From assembly GCA_024195265.1 (NCBI GenBank), contig JAJLRJ010000008.1, positions 9,691,501 through 9,755,500 on the forward strand: 64,000 nucleotides of DNA. The letters are read 5' to 3'. Both the position numbers and the translations under genes were made by a program. Origin of the DNA: Dendrophyllia cribrosa (taxonomy: Eukaryota > Cnidaria > Anthozoa > Scleractinia > Dendrophylliidae). The notes beneath the pieces are model-generated. The model was not told the DNA's origin. It worked only from the letters and a program-made list of their open reading frames with translations, and did not search any database. This document shows positions 23,907-34,110 of the stretch, one piece after another (within the stretch, counting starts at the first letter, position 1; the number at the start of each line of letters is the position of its first letter).

Positions 23907-26270
23907 TTGCAGGTTATGTTGTATGTTGAATATTGCAATCAGTTCCTTGGAAGAACACTAAGCTTATTGTTACGTATACTTTACTTCTAGCCGTTCACTC
24001 TCAATGCATCTTGAAGCATGCAGTATAAATTTTTTAAAAACCAAAAATTAAGAACGCGATTTAAAGGAAAAAACATCCGAAAAATTTGAATTAGTGACTT
24101 GGATTGAAGTTAATCTTAGCTATTATTATTTCCGCATCATTTTCTCTTCGCATCCTGTCACGTAGTCTAATTGTTGGTTACGTCAGCTTTGAATACAGAT
24201 ACATTCTTGTGCAACCATATAAATAAACTTGCTTATCAACCAACTAAATTTTAAAAACCCTACACAAACATAAACTAAAAAGTTCACTTTACTTTAAACA
24301 CTGTTCTATAACCTTCAGTTTGTTTTCAATTATACATACAAGGCAATCTATTTCTACTCAAATCAGCATAACGCACAAAAACTACGTTGTAACTGAAGCA
24401 ATTTGTAATGTTCCATTATCCGTGGATAAAATATGTGAAACCGCGAACATACCAATAATGCATTGATACTTTCTGTTTCAGTGCGTGAAATGTGCACGAA
24501 TGAAGTAAAGGCGGTCAGCATGAAGTTAAAAATCTGAAAAGACGCTGAAATTAGTCATTGCAATACAATGTCTATTTATATTCCGTTTTGTGGAGTTGGT
24601 CAAAAAGTTACACAGCCGTAGGTGTTCAGGCCAATACTGATAAAGACTACTAGTAGTTATATGTATATTGGAACCTTTGTTGTAAGTTGTGTTAACGAGA
24701 ACAGGAAAGTAATCTTTTACGCTTTGTAACACAGGATTTTAACATTTTTATAATTCTATAAACTATGGTCCAATGCACCCCTTTCAATCTCCAAGCAGTA
24801 AGACAAACTTAGTTGAAAAGAAGATTTTTATATCTTTTTCTGCACTCTGTCATATTCAATTATTGGTTATAATTAGCGCTAAATACAAGTTTGTGTCGGT
24901 TGAAAAAATGAACTTGTTGGTCAACAGAAATCTTGTTGAAAACGGCCGCGCTACATAACATAAACATCACTGATTGAAAAGTTCGTTTTATATCTTCGTC
25001 TATAACAGTTCGATCATGCATACGAACAAACTAACTAATACCAGACACAACGGCAAGAGAGTCGATAACCCACCAATATTTTTCAAGCGCACTCAAGCAA
25101 TTTTCTTTATTTGAGGGTTGTATATCGGTAACTGATGGAAACCGCAAAAATACAGAGAAACAAGGAAACGTTCCGCTTAAGTGCAACGTCGTAACATGTG
25201 AAAATAACCTGAGTTTTTCATTCACAGGTTTGTAGTTGGTTCAAGATGGAAAGCAAACAATCTTGAATGAGAAGCTTTACTGCAATTTCCTTTCTTTGTT
25301 TTTACCTAACAACATCAAAATTCTAAACTCTAAAATGGTAGACGCAATACAAAGTTCTCTAAATTTCTAAATATTCTTTTTCCCAAAACTTGGCTATCAA
25401 AGATCGTTAGACTTCTCAATTTTGTCAAGTCGTTTCATTTGGAATTCTCTGCATCATTTTATCTCTGGATTATACTCTCAAAGCCAGAAAAATAACCCGC
25501 TTACGTAGATGAAAACGATCTATTAATAATACTGAAACATTAACTGAAGATATTATTCATTTGCATAAGTGGCGTCAAATTTTTGTGCGAATTTTTTTTA
25601 AGGAATATAACCTCATTTCCTTCGACTCCGAAATGACCCCCAACCGCAAAATAGAACCTGAAATAATTACTAAGTAATTCTAGAATTTTTTAAAAGGAAT
25701 TAGAGGTAAAGAAAGTTCACTTTTTGAATAAATTTAATTTCTCTTTTATTACTAATTGCAATATAAAACATGCATGTATATTTAGACTGAACTTGTAAAT
25801 TGTCTTTATGGCATCACAGTGTGTTGTAATAAATTTTGTGTTCTTATTACTAATTACAGCCTTAAATGAAAAAAAAAATGACAAAATAAAAATAACTTAC
25901 TACTTTGTCTAGATTTCAATGTAATAGAGCGGGTTTGTCAAATCCTTTACATATAAACATTTCGGCCTCATTCGATTGACCGCGTTCCCGGGAATAAAAA
26001 TAAACATTATAGTCTTTTCTTTGTAGTTTGTTGAGGCACACCTACAGTATTAATCTGCCAAAACATGCTTATAATACAGCAATAAGAAATGTTTAGTTTT
26101 TTTGGGGCTTCCAAATCCCGAAAATTCGCGATTGCTTGTGAACATTCTTCATATTCTTATTTCGGAATACGTTCAATCGAACGCACCCTTAGTTATATCA
26201 GCGTTCCGTTGAATAGATCGCTCAGTAGTTATAGTCAACAAGTCCTGTGTCTCCTGTTATGTTATCGTTA
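23907..26270. other. Long AT-rich stretch without a recognised gene
   Basis: The first 55 bp are the right part of repeat X. The rest is AT-rich with scattered frames of 60-68 residues on both strands, none with recognisable motifs or convincing splice context. Confidence 0.55.
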
Positions 26271-26274
26271 AGTT

Positions 26275-26545
26275 GTAAATCAAAAGACGTATCCGAACCA
26301 CCGTTATGAATAAACTATCGGAAACCCGCAGACATACCAAACAATTTAATGCGCACGAAACCTTCCGTTTTAGCCCACTGAAGTCAACTCAACGGAAAAT
26401 TATACCATGCACTAATAAACTGAGACTTCTTTTTATAGATTTAAGTTTTTTGTACGTGAGGGTGGAAACTATCAATCTATAGGAGAAATGAAATTAATTC
26501 ATTTAGTGCCGGCAAGACGAGTAAATATTATTTTTAATATGTGTA
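26275..26545 (+). repeat. Direct repeat R, copy 1
   Basis: From TTGTAAATCAAAAGACGTAT to ACGAGTAAATATT this matches 31168-31412 in the same orientation with scattered differences. Copy 1 has small insertions such as ATTCATTTAGTGCCGGC. It lies outside the two-gene transposon. Confidence 0.8.
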
Positions 26546-26561
26546 CGTTTGAAACGACGCA

Positions 26562-27134
26562 CTGATGTTTGATTTTCTTCTAAAGGCCCGTTTACACAGG
26601 CGATTTTATGTGCAATTTTTGTCGCACCTTTCGATGAAATTTTTGTCGCACCTTTCGATGCAATTTTTGTCGCGCGCAAGTTGCATCTTCAAATCGCATG
26701 TGTAAACGGGCGGCGATTTCAGTGCGAGTTGGGCGCGATTTGTCGTGCGATGTCGCAGATCTCTATCTATCTAGAGGTTTCGAACATGTCCGAAACATGT
26801 CCGAAACCTGGTGCAACTTGGCGGATTTTTGGGAAATCAAAGCAAATGTCGCACCCGAATCGCACAGAAAATCGTCCCTAGTTTACACTTGCGACAAAAG
26901 TTGCATTGGAGAGCGCGACAAAAATCGCATGTGTAAACGGCTCTTTAAAAAGAGCCGCTTCAGAGAAAGACACAACTATATTATTGAATTTTCCTGCGTC
27001 TTAGAAGCTTACCGAATTGCAAAATCGTTTTCCATAAAACAGTCATACTCTGGTAACTTTGATTAAATTATATTGGAGGTTATATGATTATATTCTGATG
27101 TTGTATGTTGAATATTGCAATCAGTTCCTTGCGG
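26562..27134 (+). repeat. Repeat X, copy B (unoccupied site for element Y)
   Basis: Matches 10338-10477 joined to 23907-23962 without element Y or the GAGCG MITE, but with its own MITE inserted at about 26585-26945. The junction sequence near 27060 is the expected empty target. Confidence 0.75.
26585..26945. mobile_element. MITE with GGCCCGTTTACAC termini
   Basis: Left end GGCCCGTTTACACAGGCGAT and right end ATCGCATGTGTAAACGGCTC are inverted and imperfect. The interior has short tandem repeats of TTTTTGTCGCACCTTTCGAT. The homologous position in X copy A (10358-10360) lacks it. The ends resemble Harbinger-type MITEs. Confidence 0.7.
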
Positions 27135-27364
27135 GACAAATCTATTGTTTTCTTAGCAAATCACAGACATCGTTTGCGTTTGGACAAGTGCTGGACTACC
27201 CCTTACAGTTAAAGCTTTGAATGCGTCAGGGTCTTGTGCCAGTATGTGAAGAATTCAATTAAATAGTTGACCAACAAAGAATTTTACCACTTCTACGCAC
27301 ACATCAACTGAGAGATCGTTTTGCTTTAAGGGGACACTGTCCCGCCGAAATATACAGCTATTTC

Positions 27365-27532
27365 AATAGACCAATTCCGATATATTAAAATTCATACTTG
27401 GCTCCGAGGCTTAGGGGAATAAAACAAAAGAAATAAATTATTCATACCTGAACCTCGATGTGATTTCTTTTGTTTTATTCCCCTAAGCCTCGGAGCCAAG
27501 TATGAATTTTAATATATCGGAATTGGTCTATT
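27365..27532. mobile_element. Foldback MITE with perfect 70-bp arms
   Basis: Bases 27365-27434 and 27463-27532 are exact inverse complements over 70 bp with a 28-base loop. The outer sequence is AATAGACCAATTCCGATATA. It sits inside the left inverted repeat of the two-gene transposon, splitting it. No clear target duplication was found. Confidence 0.92.
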
Positions 27533-27612
27533 AACGTTGTCGGATGAAAGCTTAAAGCCAAGACCGCAAGGTAGTATGGGATTTTCATGCATAAATTCAC
27601 CCTGAATCAACA

Positions 27613-29258
27613 ATGCCTCGTCCGTACAGCGACGATCTCCGATGGCGAGTCATATGGATGAAAGAAGTATTGGGCTTCCAAGTAGATGAGGTGGCATCTG
27701 CTTTGAGCATGTCACCAAGAACTATCGAACGTTATGTATCAAAATTTCAAACTTTTGGAGAAGTTAAAGCGGGCACTATTGGAAGACCTATAAACAGTGT
27801 GTCTATGCACCCACACATGGAATATTTGATTATCGAGGGAATACTTGAACACCCCGAGAAGACACTGTCAGAAATTGTACATGAGGTGTATGCTCGAACG
27901 GGATCAGAACTTGCTTTGTCAAGCATTTTCTATTATTTGAAACGAAACCATATCAGTCGAAAAAAGGTTTGTATACTTTTTTTGCTGTCGTCATTACGTT
28001 ACGCAGCTTATGACAATTTACAACATAATATAACCAAGGTTTGTTTTCACCAATCAGCTGAACCAAATTGCCCTTCAAAGGTCTGAAGAAGCAAGAGTAC
28101 TCTTCCGTGCAAATGTTTGTACCCTGGATCCTGAAATGCTTGTGTTCTTAGGCCCCGTTTACACGGGTCCGGACAAATTTTTGCACGGACAAAAACTTGC
28201 ACGGTTCCACCTTGCGTTTACACGGGACCGGCGGAACTGGACGAATTTTTGAACGGCTAAGTGTGCAAGTTCCGTGTAAACACCACTGCAATCTGTAACA
28301 GAATTTGCACGGATCCATGTAAACACGTGGTCTAGGAACAAAATTCGTCCGTGCAAAAATTTGTCCGGACCCGTGTAAACGGGGCCTTAGATGAAAGCGG
28401 ATTTGTAAGTGCTCCAGCCTTATTGAAAATATTTTGGCGAAATCAATTCCGTACTCCAGTAATTCTAAATTTCGTTGTTGTATTATGTTGATCAGGACAA
28501 AAGACTTTCTCGATGTTACGGACGCAGTCTTGTTGGGAAAAGAGCAGTGGTTAAAACATTGAGACAGAACTGGGGCCCCCGTATTACTGCTATTCCTGTC
28601 ATTTGCAGCGAGGGCATCACTGACATTGGCATCTACGAGGGAAATATCAATGGGGCGACTTTTCACGATTTTGTGACTGACAAGTTGTGTCCTAACTTGC
28701 TTCCATTCAATGGCAGAAATCCTCGATCTGTGGTCATATTAGGTAAGCGAAATCGGAAAGATTCGAGCTTTAATCTGCAACATCACTTAATGTAGTTTTG
28801 ATGTAACTTTTATTTTTCCGGGCACTTGCGTGAGGTTCATTTGCCAGACTGAGAAAGGTAGATTTCTTCGTCCAAGGAATTTGCTTAGTTGCAGAGATGG
28901 TCAAATTTGTAATCAGGATTATAATGTTTCAAAGTCTAATTTGTGATATTTTATTTCTTGTTTTTATCAGGGAAATTATGAATTTGATTTTCCTCTTATA
29001 GATAACGCAGCTATCCACCATACTCGGGAAGTTGTCGATGCAATTCATGCGACTGGAGCTATGGTCATTTTCTTGCCACCATACAGTCCTGACTTTATGC
29101 CGTGCGAAGAGCTATTTGCACAAGCTAAGAACTGGATTAGAGAAAATGATGCAGCATGGCAATCATGCAGCAATCCTGAATTAATGGTTGAAGAAGCCTT
29201 TCTTCAAACTACAGACGAACAAGTGAGAAGATATATCCAGCATGCAGAATATCTGTGA
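27613..29258 (+). CDS. DD34E transposase (Tc1/mariner-IS630 superfamily), interrupted by a MITE
   Basis: Four exons with consistent phases: 27613-27966, 28058-28404, 28496-28742 and 29002-29258. Without the MITE in exon 2 (28151-28389 including one target copy) this gives 321 residues, a usual length for the family. The N-terminus (PYSDDLRWRVIWMKE, ALSMSPRTIERYVSKF) is a helix-turn-helix DNA-binding region. Catalytic-type residues are Asp in LDESGF, Asp in DNAAIHH and Glu in FLPPYSPDFMPCEELF, with 34 residues between the second Asp and the Glu. The expected role is binding the inverted repeats and cut-and-paste into TA. The inserted MITE falls directly before the first Asp codon, so this copy should be inactive unless the MITE is spliced out. 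Confidence 0.9.
28151..28386. mobile_element. MITE inside transposase exon 2, TTA target duplication
   Basis: 236 bp with 40-bp inverted ends (GGCCCCGTTTACACGGGTCC / GGACCCGTGTAAACGGGGCC), flanked by TTA at 28148-28150 and 28387-28389. A 3-bp TTA target is typical of PIF/Harbinger MITEs. Removing it plus one TTA restores the exon frame exactly. Confidence 0.93.
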
Positions 29259-29279
29259 CTTTTATTTGCTTTTAATAAA

Positions 29280-30645
29280 TTACAGTGCATTAAGTTCTTT
29301 AAGAAGCTTCTTTTTTTGAGTTGAAAACTCGTCTTCGGAAAGAACGCCATCGAGATGCAAGGCCTTCAGGTCTTTTAATTGTTGAAAAACAGCACTTCGC
29401 ATACGGATCTACGGAGGGAAAAAGGTACAGAAAAATGAAAACGTAATACGAATGTTTTTAGAGATACATTAGAGACACAAAATGAAAGTTTTCTACGTAT
29501 ACTGCTTACCTTTCTCTCGGCGGCATCTGTGGATTGCCCAAAGGTTTCATTTGCTGGTTGAGCATGTCGAGCTGTGGTTTTTAACCCTCTTGACCTGCCT
29601 GTGAAAAACGGCAAATCGGGCGGAACATCTTCGTCTTTGTGGCTCCCATTTACCTAGAAGGCAACAATACAGTAATATTAACAAACGTAATCAGTGTTTG
29701 TCTTGCTTAATTAGTAATGAACGCATGCAGCACCTAGTTCTCTTTTATTTCAACAGAACGAACTTCGTGAAATCAGAATCTTGCAAGGCTGACACGAGAA
29801 AGAAAGAAAACGTTCAGTCTTACTTCTGTTTTTCAGTATCACGCACAAGATTACCTTTACGGCTGCAATCAACACGAATTAAAACACTCAGATGCACGTG
29901 CAGCACGCTCGCTGCATGCAAATTTATAATTGTCATGATCAACCTAATTTTTACGCACTTTACAATTATTGAAAATTGAAATATTTAAGCACACAGATTG
30001 AACAGTATACAATCGATGGAGTCCAGACATAACTTGCAATGAGAATGACTGATTAGTGACCATTAGTGGTAAATTAAAAGTTCCTTACCAACATTCTGGC
30101 CCAGCATTGCAATTTAAAATCGGGGAGATTATGGGCTTTCCGCAACTTTTAGAGGCGTGTCTCATAGCTGGATGTTTCTTCCTTGCCGGTATCATCAATC
30201 GCAAAACTGGGACCGGCTATACAGAAAAAAAAGCTTCTGAAATTAATACGGTGAACAAAAACGTAAAGTGAGACTATATAAAAATAATGTAAAGCCATAT
30301 TCAACGTTATGTACGCACATGTACCTTTTCTTTTTTCCCCACTGCTTTCGGTAAATGTGGGTCCACCCACAAAGTCACCATTCCCTTTTTAACCAACGAC
30401 AGCGCTTCGGCTAATTGGATTTCCGATGTGATGTTAAACTTTTTGTTGCCGTCACCAAAGTATCCGAGGCTAAACGTGGTATCAGATGCCGGCGAAAGCT
30501 CCTCTTGGCATCTTTCTTGGAGGTAATCCTTTAATCCCCCAACACTGTCAAATAGTGGAACCCTTCGTAGGCAATACGTTTCGTGCATGTTTTTGTTTGC
30601 CTCCTTCAGAACACGGAGGCAAACATCTATTGTATCATCGCCCAT
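29280..30645 (-). CDS. Antisense companion gene of the transposon, beta-grasp-like plus SHOCT-like
   Basis: Not a gene I can name. Three exons fit in phase 0: 30645-30325 (107 codons), 29653-29510 (48 codons) and 29408-29280 (42 codons plus stop), giving 197 residues. Exon 1 contains LKDYLQERCQEEL, FSLGYFGDGNKKFNI and IQLAEALSLVKKGMVTLWVD, a pattern reminiscent of PB1/ubiquitin-like beta-grasp domains (inference). The last exon reads LKDLKALHLDGVLSEDEFST then a Lys-rich helix, matching the SHOCT-type short C-terminal motif (often oligomerisation). An extra exon near 30080-30225 is possible but does not keep phase. The donor of exon 1 (GTACAT) is weak. The start at 30645 is just inside the right inverted repeat. 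It may be a second transposition or DNA-binding factor; that is inference from linkage only. Confidence 0.65.
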
Positions 30646-30762
30646 TTTCTTGTCGCACCTGCACTGAAGATGAACCGGAAACTAGGATTTTTCAGCTAAC
30701 CATACTACCTTGCGGTCTTGGCTTTGAGCTTTTATCCGGCTTTTAGCTTTTATAGCTGTATA

Positions 30763-31165
30763 CAACATAATTGGATAAAAAGATTCTATAATAGTTTGGA
30801 GATAAAGTGCAGGATTGCAAAGATGGAAGTGGATTACAGTTCATCAAATTTGATTTCTTGACGGCCTGTCACGAAATCAGATTAAAATTGTCATTTTTGT
30901 GGAATTTTGACTTTTTTTAGTTTGTCTTTTTAGTTAATTTTTCTTTACTTTCATCACTTTTGGCAATTTTTTTTTCTTATTTCAAGATAATGCAAGCTCC
31001 TGGCCATTATTATGAAAACATGATATATCAATGTCCCTTAAAATATTCAGTTTAATAAACTCAGTTCGGTATGTGTTCATTCATTCATGCGAAAAAAAAA
31101 ACTTACAGAATATAATTATTACTTAAAATAGAATAAAGCACGTATGTATGTATTTATTAAGTAGG
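30763..31165. other. No gene seen
   Basis: AT-rich sequence between the transposon and direct repeat R copy 2; no supported feature. Confidence 0.5.
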
Positions 31166-31167
31166 GA

Positions 31168-31412
31168 TGTAAATCAAAAGACGTATCCGAACCACCGTTA
31201 TGAATAAAATATCGGAAACCGCGGACACACCAAAAAATTTAATGCGCATGAAACCTTCCGTTTTAACCCACTAAAGTCAACTCAACGGAAAATTATACTA
31301 TGCACTAAAAAACTGAGACTTGTTTTTATAGATTTAAGTTTTTTGTAAGGGTGGAAACTATCAATCTATAGGAGAAATGAAATTAATTAGTGCAATGACG
31401 AGTAAATATTCG
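31168..31412 (+). repeat. Direct repeat R, copy 2
   Basis: Same orientation match to 26275-26545, sharing GACGTATCCGAACCACCG and TATCAATCTATAGGAGAAAT. The two copies flank X copy B and the two-gene transposon. Confidence 0.8.
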
Positions 31413-31582
31413 TTTTAAAAATCCGAAAACATGTGGCCTAATTTAGTAAGTTAAATGTCTACTTGATATTTTTATATAATTACGTAAATTACATGACAAA
31501 GGCAGAACAAAAGTAAAACTGTTAAAAACTCTAAATATTTACTATATTGGCATGCAACAATATTGTTCGCAAACGTTGCTAC

Positions 31583-31816
31583 AATAGCGACCTTCAGATT
31601 TGACTACGAGTACGAGATCGAGTACGAGTACGAGTTTTCAAACCAAATTCGTGTGCCTCATATACTTAATTATAACACCAATCTTTTCCCTAACGTTTAT
31701 TTACGTGTTAGTCAGCAACAGGAAGGAGTTACAGTTCGGTGGATACAATTATCTCGAAATTCCAAAGTCGTACTCGTACTCGATCTCGTACTCGTAGTCA
31801 AATCTGAAGGTCGCTA
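31583..31816. mobile_element. MITE with TACGAGTACGAG inverted ends
   Basis: Left arm GCGACCTTCAGATTTGACTA followed by CGAGTACGAGATCGAGTACG, with the exact inverse at 31770-31816; arms are about 47 bp and the element about 234 bp. Frames through it encode repetitive Tyr/Glu runs that are artefacts of the repeat. Confidence 0.85.
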
Positions 31817-32409
31817 TTATTATAGCTACAACTGGCAAAGTGGAAAATTTTGTCACTCCTTTTGGGCGAACATCTTTTGGTGTAAAGCGAGTCGATAAAC
31901 GCAAAAAGTAACTTTCTTCATTATCTCGTGAGCGTCACAGCCCATTATGAAGCATTTCAAAAGAAGACTATGATATTGTTACTTTAAAGGTTTCCTTTGC
32001 CAATTTTTTAAGGCGGAGTTTAAAAGTATATTAACTCGGAAATGAATCAGCGCAAAGCCAGAAGAGTTCTTCACAAACAGCTTAAATTTTCTTTACTTGA
32101 TTGCTTCTTTTAAAAAAACACAAAATGAAACGTTTATTGGGCATATTAACGTTCCCGCCCTTTTAATTTCCGCAAGTTTTCTTTAGGTGTGTAATTCCAT
32201 CCAAAAACAATTTGTGAAATATTCTAATACTCAGGGACACCCAACGTCATTGTTGGCATTGTCTTGTACTATATATTACCATTTGCGCGAGTTTTCTTTT
32301 TTACAATTGGATATCTGCTTTAAACCATTTAAGTGGTTGTTCATTTCACCTGTCATCATTAAATCATAAAACGTCAGTGTGTTGTGGCATTTTTTCCCTT
32401 TTAATTCGT
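31817..32409. other. Upstream region of galaxin-like gene
   Basis: No coding sequence recognised. Probably holds the gene's regulatory region, but no specific sites other than the TATA-like element below can be supported. Confidence 0.45.
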
Positions 32410-32416
32410 TATAAAA
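32410..32416 (+). promoter_or_regulatory. TATA-like element of galaxin-like gene
   Basis: TATAAAA lies 43 bp upstream of the ATG at 32459, a plausible core promoter with a very short 5' leader. Confidence 0.45.
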
Positions 32417-32458
32417 ACGGTGATCCCTAACCAGAGGCACCCAAAATCCAGAGCAAGA

Positions 32459-34049
32459 ATGGCGGGTGTTGTTCGAGGAATCGTTTTTCTTCTTACAGTT
32501 TTTGCTGTTATAAACGCAGAAACCTTTAAAGAGAATGTTTCCTCTGACGAAAATACTCTGAACAGTCTCGACAATGCAGAAGATTTAGCTGGAAATCCTG
32601 CAGCGGATGACAACGAAGACCGCGAAACATTTGTTCTTCAAGAGGAAGGCAAAGGTAGGAGTCTAAGCACAATCGTCTTAACATCATCAGGGTTCGATGC
32701 ATGCTGCAGCTTCAGAAATTGAACGATCTTTTAGCTCAACCTTAGGCAACGTAATAATTAAGGCAGACTTTGTGTTACTGATGAGTAAGACTTCAAAAAT
32801 TCCTATTTTCAGAAAATGAAAAGAAAAAAGATGACGAAGAACAACAAGATGATCCTGAAAGCGATGAAGCCACTGAAGACGAAGATGCAGAACAACAAGA
32901 TTACCCGAAAAGTGATGAAGCCACTGAAGAGGACTTCGCTGCCGATGCTGCTGAGGAAAACAACTCACTGATAGGTTAATGTAGTTTCACTGACTGGCTC
33001 TGTTATCACTATTTATCAAGATAAGAAAATTATACACTGAATAATCACAAGCCTTGACACTGTTTTAATACTAATTGATCCGCTGATATCGTTGATATTT
33101 TTAAATTTATATTATTCCACTTTTAACTGCTCTCGTATTTGTTACCAGTTGACAGCACCAACTACACTGAATTCACTTCAGTCGTCTAGTACAGAATATT
33201 AAATGTGGAGATCCGTTTCCCTTCCCTTTAAATTTGGTTTCATTTTTTTTTAATTGGTTAAGCGTTGCTCCTGCCTGTTTTAAGGAGCTTTAGCAGATTG
33301 TTCTGTGCATGAAGGAACGCGAAAAGTGAAGAATACAATTTTTGGCTGGTTGCCATCAACCTTCTGACTTCCTCATGAATCATCTACAAGAAAGTGAAAC
33401 ATAAGCGCCAAACTCCGCGACAGCTGCTGTCCTTAATTAATCACACTCATTAACATCACGCCGGCTTCGCTGAAAGTTCAGGTCTTAAACAAAACCTTCA
33501 AGAAAATGAAATTTGCGAAGACATTCAACCTGTCCGGGAATAATTTCCTTTTCTGTGGTTGCTTTCCAAGCAACCACAAGAGTTGCTAACATTTTGACGG
33601 ATGACTGGAGAAATACCGGACGATGTGTCTGCGATAATATAGTTCCTTTTTAACTTATAACCGCTTCTTTATAATCCTGACATAATTCATACTGTGATAT
33701 TGCGCTTTCAAGCAAGCTCTGAAAAGTTTGGAAACAATAGCTTACCTGTTGTCTAACAACGGATATCCGAAAGAGTTCATTAAAGAACCTTACTTATATT
33801 ATACTATGTGCTTCTTTTATGTCATTCGTACGTTAATTATTTGCAAATGATAATACATTGACAAAATATCAGTAATCTGGGGGAATGTTTTGTTTCCCTC
33901 GGTTAGAATGACTACCATTATTTTAAGGAAAGTGCATGTCTTTTTTTTTCAGAAGCCGACGATTATCCTGAAGGTAAAGAAGCAGCTGACGAGGAAAGCG
34001 CAGATGTTGCTGAGGAAACCAACCCACTGTCAGGTAAACAAGTTTCAAT

Positions 34050-34110
<61 letters not shown>

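Larger units (their letters stand above)
27353..30760. mobile_element. Two-gene Tc1/mariner-IS630-like DNA transposon
   Basis: Ends TACAGCTAT...ATAGCTGTA, flanked by TA (27351-27352, 30761-30762). The subterminal sequence AAAGCCAAGACCGCAAGGTA (27555 region) is repeated in inverse orientation near 30700-30720, so the inverted repeats are about 75 bp after removing an inserted MITE. It encodes a spliced transposase on the plus strand (27613-29258) and a spliced unrelated gene on the minus strand (29280-30645), arranged tail to tail 21 bp apart. Two younger MITEs have landed in it. Confidence 0.88.

Noticed and set aside
30080..30225. Extra exon of the antisense transposon gene
   Set aside because: Splice-like sites exist but joining breaks the reading phase or meets a stop; the three-exon model is cleaner.
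26275..31412. Long terminal repeats of a retrotransposon
   Set aside because: Direct repeats R lack TG...CA ends, there is no gag/pol between them, and the interior is explained by repeat X and a DNA transposon.
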